Source: Saprospiraceae bacterium (GTDB lineage: Bacteria; Bacteroidota; Bacteroidia; Chitinophagales; Saprospiraceae). Taken from it: a stretch of 11,131 bases of DNA. Under the pieces are notes generated by a model. It saw nothing but the letters and a program-made list of their open reading frames with translations, did no database searches and was not told the origin of the DNA. A program made the translations under genes and the position numbers. The stretch covers positions 1-11,131 of the forward strand of contig JALZVN010000212.1 of assembly GCA_023299965.1 (NCBI GenBank), written 5' to 3'. Every line of letters begins with the position of its first letter. Positions within the stretch are counted from its first letter, which is position 1. Positions 1 through 7,700 of the stretch are shown here, in pieces.

Positions 1-1800
1 ATACCTGGACTCAACTCCGACACAGGTCTCCTTAAAATCTGTGTAAATAACAACCCAAATTGTTGCAATGAAATTGAATTTTTCCCACCAATCTGCGAGC
101 CAATAGATTGCACAGTGAATCAAATAGAGATTTTAAACACTAGTTGTAATTCAGATGGCACTTATGATTTATGGGCTAAGGCTGATATAAATATTATAAC
201 CGATTTTGACATCAATGTGAATATCAACGGGAACGATTTTGTAATACAATCTGATTCTTCTACTTTCTTCCACATAGATGGTATCCTTCCAAGACCACAA
301 GGTGATGTTGACATCATCACTGTTTGTGTTTCTGGGTTTCCTAATTGTTGCAATACAATTGAATACGAATCGCCAACTTGTATACCGACACCTTGCGAAT
401 TTGAATTTGTAGAAATAGATTCACTCGGATGTCTTCAGAATGGCATCTATGGCTTGTCGGTTTCGTATAATATTTTAAACTCTTTTACGAGTCTCGACCT
501 ACTAGAAGTGTCTATCAATAACGGAAACTTTCAAGAATTTCAACAATTTTCTGATTTCGGGAGAATATTCTTAAATGATATTACGCCTAGACCAAATTCA
601 GACTTTGACATTATCACAGTTTGTGTTTCAGACAAACCAAATACATGTGTTGAAATAGAATATCTACAACCTGAGGAGTGCAATACAGATGGTTGTATTG
701 TAGAACTTATTGAGATTCTAGAAACGGAATGCAATCCTGACGGAAGTTATAACTTAACAGCTATCTGGGATATTGATATATTGAACACCGTTGACATTAC
801 AGTAAATATTAATGGTATAGATTATTCGCCAGAATTAGACTCATTTTCTATACTCACTATAGCAGATATTTCACCACAAGTTCAAAGTGATTTTGACATC
901 ATCACCTTTTGCGTAGATGGCAACCCAAATTCTTGTAAGACTATTGAATATCAAGTAGAATGCTCAGAAGATAACTGCAAAGTTGATTTTATAGAAGTCG
1001 ATTCTATAGTGTGCAACCCTGATGGAACATATGACCTGCTTGTAGTTTATGGTATTTCTAATACAAACAATGAATTTATCGATGTTTTCATTAACAATGA
1101 TTCTGTTCAATTTTATGAAAATAATGGTGAATTCATAATGACGAACATTACACCAAGAAGTAACTCTGAATATGGGCTTTTAAAAATTTGCCTGAATGAC
1201 AATCCTGATTGTTGTGAAGAAATTGAATTTTTCCAGTCAGATTGCACTGATCAAATTACAGAATGTAACATTACGGATATCGAAATCAGAGACATTACAT
1301 GTACTGGTGATGACTTCTATGAAATGTTCATTTCGTTCAACACTAATTTTGAAGACAGTTTATCCTTTACATATTATATTAATGGAGTGGCAGTAAGTAA
1401 TTCCGCTTTGAATCAACTCCCTTTATTAGTGAGCAATATAAATATAAATGATAGTCTTAACATAAATCGTCTAACTGTTTGTATAAATGTTACTGGAGAA
1501 GTATGTTGCACAGAACTTGACTACGAACAGCCAAACTGCTTATCCAATGCACTGAATCCCAGTCTAGTAGAAAACATACAAATTTATCCAAATCCAGTAA
1601 ACGATTTGCTTCATATTAATGAGTCTCCTCAGGAAGTAATAGGTTTATATCTATTAGATAATCTAGGCAGACAAATACGTTACATATCCTATCAACAGGA
1701 TGTCAGCATAAACGTCTCTTCCTTGAATAGTGGGGTTTACACCCTTCAATTCCACACTGCAAAAGGTCAAACTATGAGTCGACGTTTTGTCAAAATGTAG
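1..1800 (+). CDS. Secreted cysteine-framed repeat protein with T9SS type A sorting domain (5' end outside window)
   Basis: The frame is open from base 1, where it already reads the end of a repeat module, so the real start lies upstream; the GTG at 115 is an internal valine. In window codons 1-599 I see the tail of one module (1-32) and five complete modules (37-127, 132-227, 232-321, 326-415, 422-513). Each starts with Cys, has a second Cys at about residue 13, then a ...TPRxNSDxDIITxC motif, usually a CC pair, an IEY/IEF strand and a closing Cys. Codons 514-599 form a T9SS type A tail, with a YPNP motif near the start, DNLGR in the middle and GVYTLQF...MSRRFVKM at the end. The family knowledge is that such tails direct export across the outer membrane and are cleaved or anchored at the surface. 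The repeat itself I do not recognise, so the role is unknown; adhesion or matrix is only a guess. It is a tandem paralogue of the next gene, most alike in the last module and tail. Confidence 0.9.
   Translation: MPGLNSDTGLLKICVNNNPNCCNEIEFFPPICEPIDCTVNQIEILNTSCNSDGTYDLWAKADINIITDFDINVNINGNDFVIQSDSSTFFHIDGILPRPQGDVDIITVCVSGFPNCCNTIEYESPTCIPTPCEFEFVEIDSLGCLQNGIYGLSVSYNILNSFTSLDLLEVSINNGNFQEFQQFSDFGRIFLNDITPRPNSDFDIITVCVSDKPNTCVEIEYLQPEECNTDGCIVELIEILETECNPDGSYNLTAIWDIDILNTVDITVNINGIDYSPELDSFSILTIADISPQVQSDFDIITFCVDGNPNSCKTIEYQVECSEDNCKVDFIEVDSIVCNPDGTYDLLVVYGISNTNNEFIDVFINNDSVQFYENNGEFIMTNITPRSNSEYGLLKICLNDNPDCCEEIEFFQSDCTDQITECNITDIEIRDITCTGDDFYEMFISFNTNFEDSLSFTYYINGVAVSNSALNQLPLLVSNININDSLNINRLTVCINVTGEVCCTELDYEQPNCLSNALNPSLVENIQIYPNPVNDLLHINESPQEVIGLYLLDNLGRQIRYISYQQDVSINVSSLNSGVYTLQFHTAKGQTMSRRFVKM
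109..1539 (+). repeat. Five complete ~90-residue cysteine-framed modules (array in the partial gene)
   Basis: Modules begin at nucleotides 109, 394, 694, 976 and 1264 and end at the last Cys codon before linkers of four to six residues. All belong to the type carrying the TPR-NSD motif. Modules 1, 4 and 5 have six cysteines. Modules 2 and 3 have five, because the vicinal CC is replaced by TC and SC. Divergence between the copies is substantial at both DNA and protein level, so this array is older or less homogenised than the centre of the neighbouring gene. Confidence 0.85.
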
Positions 1801-1820
1801 TTATTATTTTACTTCATAAA

Positions 1821-1861
1821 AAGGGACATAATCTAACGAGTAGATTATATCCCTTATTTTT
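1821..1861 (+). terminator. Rho-independent terminator of the partial array gene
   Basis: AAGGGA (1821-1826) pairs with TCCCTT (1850-1855). After a one-base c/a mismatch, ATAATCTA (1828-1835) pairs with TAGATTAT (1841-1848), leaving a five-base loop. ATTTTT follows directly. It lies 20 bases after the stop codon. The outer stem sequence is shared with the terminator after the next gene. Confidence 0.85.
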
Positions 1862-2209
1862 ACATATGTTATGATGAATACCTCTATTCATTATCAGATA
1901 TCTACACATATACCTAATTCTATATTTCACTTCTAATACAACAATATATAGTCACAACACCTTCTTAGTTCTCCAATAACGACAGGTTCACTGAATGCCT
2001 AAAGCTGATTATAGCCCTCTTTGTGATTCTGCGTCAATCTTTTTTGCATGAAGATTAATACTATATATCGAATAAATACATATAGAGAGACCGCAAGGTC
2101 GTCACATTTCTTGCCATTATAGGACAACAATCTGGTCCATAAAGAAACACATTACACTCTTTAAACAAGTAAATAATAAATCTTAATTAACACTTAAAAC
2201 TTCTCCTCA
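1862..2209. other. Gene-free AT-rich spacer, no convincing promoter found
   Basis: I see no coding sequence on either strand. Two small hairpins are present: a 7-bp one (ATGAATA 1874-1880 with TATTCAT 1885-1891, loop CCTC) and a 4-bp one closed over a GNRA-type GCAA loop (GACC 2089-2092, GGTC 2097-2100). No good match to the Bacteroidota TTTG / TAnnTTTG promoter pair was found before the 2210 start, although the preceding terminator means the next gene needs its own promoter here. There is no Shine-Dalgarno sequence ahead of the ATG, which is usual for this phylum. Confidence 0.5.
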
Positions 2210-5200
2210 ATGAGAACAATTGTACTTTTCACTTTCTTTCTTTTCGCACTATGCTTTTCTAACATTAGTTATGGTCAAAGCTGTATCTCTAACGTAGTGG
2301 TTACGCAAGATGAATGCACTCCTTTTGGGGAATACAATGCATTTGTAACATTTGAAAACAGTCCAAATGTCGACTCTGTTTCTATATTTTTTGATGGAGC
2401 CTTTTTTGGAAATCATGATGCCTCTTTCCAACCAATAGTATTATCTCCAATCTTGTTTGAGCAGAATGGTAATAATATACATTTGGTAGAAGTAGAGAGT
2501 ACGTCAAGCAGCACTTGTCGTGACGAGATTTCATTTGAAGGTATTTGTAATTTTGGAGCTAACGACTGTGTATCTGAGCTATTCTTTGTTGACGCTTTTT
2601 GTGTAGATAGTACATTACAATTTGAAGTAAATTATACTTTCTTAAATCCTGTTTCAGAAGGACATATATACGTAAATGATGTGTTTATCGCCAATACAAC
2701 TACAGGAGAAAATCAATCGCTAAGCTTTAGTGTTGACAATATCAATCCTCAGGGTGTATATGAGGTTGTAGTACGTGACGCAGAGTTTTCAAGCTGCGGT
2801 GACACTTTAACAACACAAGTAGCACCATGTACCGAGAACTGTACTGCAGGGTTTGACTATTCTACAACTTGCAATTCTGATGGAACCTTTAATATTTCTT
2901 TGTTTCATTCAGATAGTCTTTTGACTAAAGTGTATGTAAACAATGAATTTATCAGTCTACTGGAACCAGAGGCTAACAGTCCATTTTTGATTGAAGGAAT
3001 TGAAATAGATACAAATCAATTAGCGCATTCTATTACAACTTGTCTTGAATCTTCACCTTCATGTTGTAGAACTATTACTTTTGAACAACCAGATTGCGCA
3101 CCATGTGACATCAATCTAACGCTAAATGAATCATCGTGTCAAGGATTCTTTCCAGTATTTGACATTACATATGATATAGCAAATCCAGTAGGTACTCCTC
3201 AATTTATTGTGAACGGCTCTGTAATTCAATCCGCGCAAGCAGGGGAAAATGTATCCTTGTTACTAAACCCAGAGATCATTAATGACCAAGGAATATACAT
3301 TATAGAATTAGTAGATCCTGCTTCTCCATCATGTGCAGATACATTAATAATAAATGAATTTTTCTGTGAAGAATGTGTTGTTGAAACAAGCAATCTTTTA
3401 ACGGAATGTATTGCAGGAACAGAAAATTATTTAGTGGAAGTTGATATTTTTAATTCGGGTCTTGGTCAAGTACTTGAATATTTCATCATTCACCAAACTG
3501 GGGAAACTTTTGGTCCTTTTAGTAATATTGGAGCTAATGGTGCAGTAGAAGCATCGTTCGAGGTTTCTAATAGTCTACAAGGACAATTTCAGATATTTGA
3601 TGCAGACGGTATTTGTACAGCGTTCTTTAATACCCAAGTAGATTGTAATCCAAATACGGAATGCTCTATTACAAATGTACTTCTAGATTTCGCGTGTCAA
3701 GATGAATCTACCTTTGATGTATTTATTCAGTTTGCACATTCGAATGTCACTGGAGATACTGTAGAAATAGTAGACATCAACGGATTATCTTATGGTTTCT
3801 TTGATGTAAATCAGCAACCCATAATTATACAAGCAAATACACTTGGTCAAGGTGTGAATCCATTTGGAGTAATTATAAACAATCCAACAGATTCAAACTG
3901 TGTAGCAGAGTCTAACATCATCGGTGTAGAATGCGACATAGCAGCTACCTGCTCTATCTCTAACGTTTTAATAGACTTCGCTTGCTTAGACGAAGACAAT
4001 TATCAAGTATTCGTATCCTTTGAGCATACAGGAGTTGAAGGAAATATGGTTTCCATTACAGATATAACAGGGAATACAATTGGCTTCTTTGATGCTAATC
4101 AACAACCAATCATAATCGAAGTTGATAATTCAAATGGAAATAATAATACATTTGGTGTTTTTGTAGAAAGCGCTTCTGATGCATCTTGCTCTGCAGGATC
4201 AACTGTAATAGAAGTTGACTGTGCTACAACAGAACCATGTGCAGTATCATTTCTAGAGATTCTTAATACAGAGTGTAATACAGACGGAACGTTTAACTTG
4301 ACTGTAAACTATGACATCAACATTCAAAGTGCTGAGGAAATAGTAGTCAACGTAAATGGAGAAAACTTTAACGTTGTGCCTAATCCAAATTTTGTCTTTA
4401 CAGTTGAAGGAGTTTCGCCAAATTCCAATAGCGACTTCGGCTTAATAACTATATGCTCTGCTGAGTTCATGAATTGCTGCAACGAAGTTGATTTTCTTCA
4501 GCCTGATTGTGCTGTTGCGCAATGTGAAATTGGAGGAATCGAATATGAGGCAGTGTGTTTAGACTCCACGGGATCATTCATGGTGAACCTATTCCTCAAT
4601 CCAACAAATTCAAGTGGAACAGTATTCGTAACTACTTTTGCTGGTCAGGATCTTGGGCAATTTGATGCAACGCAACAACCCATTACAGTTGGTCCATTCA
4701 GTCCAGATGAGTTAGACAATAACGGCATTGGATTTATTGTTTGTGATGTACAAATGGATGGATGCTGCGCAGAAGTATTAGCTACAAATATTAATTGTCA
4801 GCCAATTGTCGAGCCTTGTGCAGTAGAATTTATTGAAATCATATCTACAGAATGCAATACAGATGGAACATATAATTTGACTGCAAGCTATAGCATCGTG
4901 AATCAAAATAACGACTTTATTGATGTATCTATAAATGGCAGCCCAACGCTATCATTTAACAATACTGGAAGTCTAGTTATTAACAATATTACTCCTAGAC
5001 CAAATTCAGATTTTGACATTTTAGAAATTTGCTTAACTGACAATACAAATTGTTGTCTTACAACTGAGTACGTTCAACCAAATTGTATAATTGAAGAATG
5101 CGAAATAAGTGGTATTGAATATGAGGCAGTCTGCATAGACTCATCAGGAACTTTCATGGTAAATTTATTCTTCGCGCAAACAAATGCAAGTGGAACCGTA

Positions 5201-7363
5201 ACGGTGACAAACTTTGCTGGGCAAGATCTTGGGCAATTTGATGCAACGCAACAACCCATTACAGTTGGTCCATTCGGCTCAGATGACCTAGACAATAACG
5301 GCATTGGTTTTATCATTTGTGATGCACAAATAGATGGATGCTGTGCAGAAGTATTTGCTACAAATATTGAGTGTGAGCCAAATGTTGAGCCTTGTGCAGT
5401 AGAATTTATTGAAATCATATCTACAGAATGCAATACAGATGGAACGTATAATTTGACTGTTAGCTATGGTCTAAACATTCAAAATGCTACAGAAATCACA
5501 GTTAATGTAAATGGTACAGATTTAAATGTAACTCCGAATCCAAATTTAGTATTTACTATTGAAGGAATTACGCCTAGAGCAAACAGTGACGAAGATATTA
5601 TAACAATATGCTCTGCTGAATTCATGAACTGCTGTAACGAAATTGAATATTCACAACCAGATTGTACAACAAATGAAATGTGTTCTATTGGATTTATTGA
5701 GTATGAGGCAATCTGTTTAGACTCTGCTGGTACATTCATGGTTAACTTATTCTTCAACCCATCTAATACAAGTGGTGAAGTGATTGTAACTAGTTTCAAC
5801 AATGAAATGCTCGGACAATTTGGCGCAAATCAAACACCAATCATGGTAGGTCCATTTACAGAAGACGATTTGGATAATGGTGGTATAGGATTCATAGTTT
5901 GTGATGCTCAGGTCAACGAATGTTGTGCAGAAGTATTTGCAACAAACATCGCTTGCCCTAATAGTAATGAACCATGTGAAATTGAGTTTATCGAAGTCAT
6001 CTCTACTGAGTGTAATGCTGACAGCACGTACAATTTAAATGCTACATATAGTATCGCGAATGGAGACAATGACTTCATTAATGTAACTGTAAATGGAGGA
6101 GCTACACAGCAATTAAGCAATTCTGGATCAATCTTAGTGACTAATATCATACCTAGAACGAATTCTGATTCGGATATTGTAGAAATTTGCCTAAATGACA
6201 ATCCAAACTGTTGTTCAGTGATTGAATATTTTCAACCTAACTGTACATCAGAGCCGCAAGAATGCGCAATAGAGATAGTTGATGTTGAGTTCTTCTGTGA
6301 TGATCAAAATGATGAAGAGATATTCTTCATTCTTGATGTAGTTGGAAACAACAATAATGACTTCTTGGTATTTGCAAATGGAGTACAAGTGGGTAATGGA
6401 AATACCGCTAACCAAACTACAGAAGCAGGTCCTATCGTAACAAACGATGACGGTTTCTATTTAATAGAAATTATTGACGCAAATGATGCTACTTGTAGAT
6501 CTGAGTTTGAATTGACTCAAGCTTTCTGTCCAGCAGATTGTTTTATTGGCGAAGTCGATGTAGTCATAGAGTGTCTAGATCAAGAAACTTTTGCTGCAAG
6601 TATTACTTTCCCATACGATGCAGATCATCAAGATGGTGTAATCATAAGAGGAAACGGAACAGACTATGGTGTATTTGACGGATTTGATCAACCTATTGTT
6701 ATAGATAATTTGACCGCTAGCGACAGTCTAGATTGGGAGTTTATTATTATTGACAATCAAGATGATTCTTGCCAGTCTACTGCTGCTGTAGGAGAAGTAA
6801 ATTGTTCTGACGAAGAAGTGGAGTGCATCATAGAAAATATAGAGGTATTCGATCTAGATTGTATCGGAGGAAACGAGTACTCTTTATCGTTGAATTTCCA
6901 AACAGGTACGAACGCAAACATTCCATTCTCATTCTTTATCAATGGAGAATCAATGAGTGCTACTACGACTAATACGCTACCCTTGACCTTGTTTGGTGTA
7001 TTACCAAATCCGGATAGCAATGAGGACGTTATTACAATTTGTTTAGATGACTTAGCAGAAGAATGTTGTGTAGATTTCAGCTTCGAGCAACCTCAATGTT
7101 TGTCTAACTCAGTAATAGATGAAACACTTTTGGATGCCGTAAGCATGAGTCCTAATCCGACTTCTGACATGTTGTATATCAATGATATTCCAAATGAGAT
7201 CATCGGATTAAATGTGATCGACAATTTGGGTAGAACAGTTGAACAACTAAGTGCTCAGCAAAACCTAAACATAGATGTTACTAATTACTTGAATGGTGTA
7301 TATACTATCCAGTTCTTTACAGAAGACAACCGAGTGATGAGTAGAAGATTTATAAAGATGTAA
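2210..7363 (+). CDS. Giant secreted 17-module cysteine-framed repeat protein with T9SS type A sorting domain
   Basis: Complete 1717-residue protein. The chosen ATG begins a clear Sec signal peptide (basic Arg2, hydrophobic core to about residue 19, likely cleavage after YGQ at 23). The first module starts one residue later. Seventeen modules of 86-92 residues follow (residues 25-1630), each bounded by Cys and joined by linkers of two to six residues. Residues 1631-1717 are a T9SS type A tail with a SPNP motif, DNLGR and GVYTIQF...MSRRFIKM. Modules fall into a TPR-NSD type (3, 8, 10, 12, 14, 17), a LGQFDATQQPI type (9, 11, 13), related QPI modules (1, 6, 7, 16) and others (2, 4, 5, 15). By count there are 86 cysteines in the modules, none in the linkers or tail. 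Only two lysines and thirteen arginines occur in the whole protein, so it is strongly acidic. The protein should form a long disulfide-stabilised chain on or outside the cell. No catalytic motif is visible. A role as adhesin or matrix protein is inference by analogy with other large repetitive T9SS cargo. It is flanked by terminators, so probably monocistronic. Confidence 0.93.
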   Translation: MRTIVLFTFFLFALCFSNISYGQSCISNVVVTQDECTPFGEYNAFVTFENSPNVDSVSIFFDGAFFGNHDASFQPIVLSPILFEQNGNNIHLVEVESTSSSTCRDEISFEGICNFGANDCVSELFFVDAFCVDSTLQFEVNYTFLNPVSEGHIYVNDVFIANTTTGENQSLSFSVDNINPQGVYEVVVRDAEFSSCGDTLTTQVAPCTENCTAGFDYSTTCNSDGTFNISLFHSDSLLTKVYVNNEFISLLEPEANSPFLIEGIEIDTNQLAHSITTCLESSPSCCRTITFEQPDCAPCDINLTLNESSCQGFFPVFDITYDIANPVGTPQFIVNGSVIQSAQAGENVSLLLNPEIINDQGIYIIELVDPASPSCADTLIINEFFCEECVVETSNLLTECIAGTENYLVEVDIFNSGLGQVLEYFIIHQTGETFGPFSNIGANGAVEASFEVSNSLQGQFQIFDADGICTAFFNTQVDCNPNTECSITNVLLDFACQDESTFDVFIQFAHSNVTGDTVEIVDINGLSYGFFDVNQQPIIIQANTLGQGVNPFGVIINNPTDSNCVAESNIIGVECDIAATCSISNVLIDFACLDEDNYQVFVSFEHTGVEGNMVSITDITGNTIGFFDANQQPIIIEVDNSNGNNNTFGVFVESASDASCSAGSTVIEVDCATTEPCAVSFLEILNTECNTDGTFNLTVNYDINIQSAEEIVVNVNGENFNVVPNPNFVFTVEGVSPNSNSDFGLITICSAEFMNCCNEVDFLQPDCAVAQCEIGGIEYEAVCLDSTGSFMVNLFLNPTNSSGTVFVTTFAGQDLGQFDATQQPITVGPFSPDELDNNGIGFIVCDVQMDGCCAEVLATNINCQPIVEPCAVEFIEIISTECNTDGTYNLTASYSIVNQNNDFIDVSINGSPTLSFNNTGSLVINNITPRPNSDFDILEICLTDNTNCCLTTEYVQPNCIIEECEISGIEYEAVCIDSSGTFMVNLFFAQTNASGTVTVTNFAGQDLGQFDATQQPITVGPFGSDDLDNNGIGFIICDAQIDGCCAEVFATNIECEPNVEPCAVEFIEIISTECNTDGTYNLTVSYGLNIQNATEITVNVNGTDLNVTPNPNLVFTIEGITPRANSDEDIITICSAEFMNCCNEIEYSQPDCTTNEMCSIGFIEYEAICLDSAGTFMVNLFFNPSNTSGEVIVTSFNNEMLGQFGANQTPIMVGPFTEDDLDNGGIGFIVCDAQVNECCAEVFATNIACPNSNEPCEIEFIEVISTECNADSTYNLNATYSIANGDNDFINVTVNGGATQQLSNSGSILVTNIIPRTNSDSDIVEICLNDNPNCCSVIEYFQPNCTSEPQECAIEIVDVEFFCDDQNDEEIFFILDVVGNNNNDFLVFANGVQVGNGNTANQTTEAGPIVTNDDGFYLIEIIDANDATCRSEFELTQAFCPADCFIGEVDVVIECLDQETFAASITFPYDADHQDGVIIRGNGTDYGVFDGFDQPIVIDNLTASDSLDWEFIIIDNQDDSCQSTAAVGEVNCSDEEVECIIENIEVFDLDCIGGNEYSLSLNFQTGTNANIPFSFFINGESMSATTTNTLPLTLFGVLPNPDSNEDVITICLDDLAEECCVDFSFEQPQCLSNSVIDETLLDAVSMSPNPTSDMLYINDIPNEIIGLNVIDNLGRTVEQLSAQQNLNIDVTNYLNGVYTIQFFTEDNRVMSRRFIKM
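2282..7099 (+). repeat. Seventeen tandem cysteine-framed modules
   Basis: Module start residues are 25, 120, 211, 299, 389, 485, 581, 677, 772, 870, 964, 1062, 1158, 1256, 1352, 1444 and 1539. A typical module reads C-x-[IV]-x(8-10)-C, a middle with alternating hydrophobic residues that suggests beta strands, and a final C at residue 86-92. Modules 3, 8-14 and 17 have six cysteines, including a CC pair about ten residues before the end. Modules 1, 2, 4-7, 15 and 16 have four. The count per module is always even. I do not recognise the module as a named domain; a beta-sandwich of Ig-like size is a guess from length and strand pattern. Confidence 0.88.
4523..6244 (+). repeat. Nested two-module repeat unit, three copies (576-582 bp period)
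   Basis: Modules 9+10, 11+12 and 13+14 are three copies of a two-module unit starting at 4523, 5099 and 5681. The first two copies keep long identical DNA stretches: 51 bases at 4649-4699 equal to 5225-5275, and 59 bases at 4811-4869 equal to 5387-5445, both offset by exactly 576. Module 8 (from 4238) is an extra copy of the second module type. Modules 8 and 12 are most alike, as are 10 and 14, giving a further period of about 1155 bases. The near-identity points to recent duplication or gene conversion. Confidence 0.88.
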
Positions 7364-7385
7364 ATATTAACCAACTTTAAATATT

Positions 7386-7421
7386 AAGGGGCATAGACTA
7401 AAAAGTTTATGTCCCTTTTTT
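7386..7421 (+). terminator. Rho-independent terminator of the 17-module gene
   Basis: A 14-bp stem pairs 7386-7399 with 7404-7417 and includes two G-U pairs. The loop is AAAA, and the 3' arm runs into a T-tract to 7421. It sits 22 bases after the stop codon. The outer arms (AAGGGGCATA and TATGTCCCTT) closely match those of the terminator at 1821. Confidence 0.9.
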
Positions 7422-7478
7422 ATTTGAGAACTAGTACTTGTATACGAGCCAAGCAAATAAGTCAGGGTACCAATCTAA

Positions 7479-7606
7479 GGCTAAGGGATAGTAGTCATCG
7501 ACTGCAAGGAGAGTCCGACCATAGGAGGACCTGGTGACGAATAGCCCGACCAGAGGGCGTATAAAATGAAGCGATAGCGAAATGAAATACGCCCTCTGGA
7601 CGCCCC
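7479..7606. other. Candidate structured intergenic element with a perfect 12-bp inverted repeat
   Basis: CCAGAGGGCGTA (7550-7561) is a perfect inverted repeat of TACGCCCTCTGG (7588-7599), with a 26-base loop containing GCGATAGCG between two AATGAA copies. Upstream, GGCTA (7479-7483) can pair with TAGCC (7542-7546). That pairing encloses a hairpin GTAGTC/GACTGC (7491-7496 with 7500-7505, one G-U) and a GTCC/GGAC pair (7513-7516 with 7527-7530), which gives a three-way junction. A second ACGCCC (7600-7605) repeats part of the right arm and could compete for pairing. The tract is visibly less AT-rich than the surrounding spacer. It lies between two convergent terminators, so it is outside both flanking transcripts. 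It could be a dispersed extragenic repeat or a small RNA; strand and function are unknown. I have a vague, unverified impression of similar intergenic tracts in other Bacteroidota. Confidence 0.5.
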
Positions 7607-7640
7607 AAATATTTATTATAAAAACTTTCTGTAGTAAATA

Positions 7641-7678
7641 CAAAAGGCGCTACCCAACAAAATGGATAGCGCCTTTTG
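7641..7678 (-). terminator. Rho-independent terminator of the leftward T9SS-cargo gene
   Basis: CAAAAGGCGCTA (7641-7652) pairs perfectly with TAGCGCCTTTTG (7667-7678). After a c/a mismatch the stem extends by CCA/TGG, leaving a six-base loop. On the minus strand the 3' arm ends in CCTTTTG followed by TATTT, 22 bases beyond the stop codon. The symmetrical A and T runs mean it could also stop rightward transcription. Confidence 0.85.
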
Positions 7679-7700
7679 GGATACTATAAACTTATATTCT

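Noticed and set aside
115..117. GTG as the start of the first gene
   Set aside because: The frame is open to base 1 and the upstream codons encode the end of a homologous module (IC, CC, IEF, IC), so this is an internal valine at the start of the next module.
2210..2287. Lipoprotein signal for the giant protein (Cys just after the signal peptide)
   Set aside because: The residues before Cys25 (YGQS) do not fit a lipobox, and this Cys is the first framing cysteine of module 1.
5074..5802. Minus-strand open frames of 107-119 codons opposite the array
   Set aside because: They lie antisense to repeated modules and recur at equivalent places in the repeats; they are shadows of the coding strand.
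2282..7099. Bacteroidota O-glycosylation motifs (D-S/T-hydrophobic) in the modules
   Set aside because: Several occur, but in a protein this rich in Asp, Ser and Thr they are expected by chance, so no claim is made.
7431..7643. 70-codon open frame on the minus strand across the convergent spacer
   Set aside because: It runs through the inverted-repeat element and into the terminator hairpin of the leftward gene, has no signal or domain, and its sequence is fully explained by the structured element.
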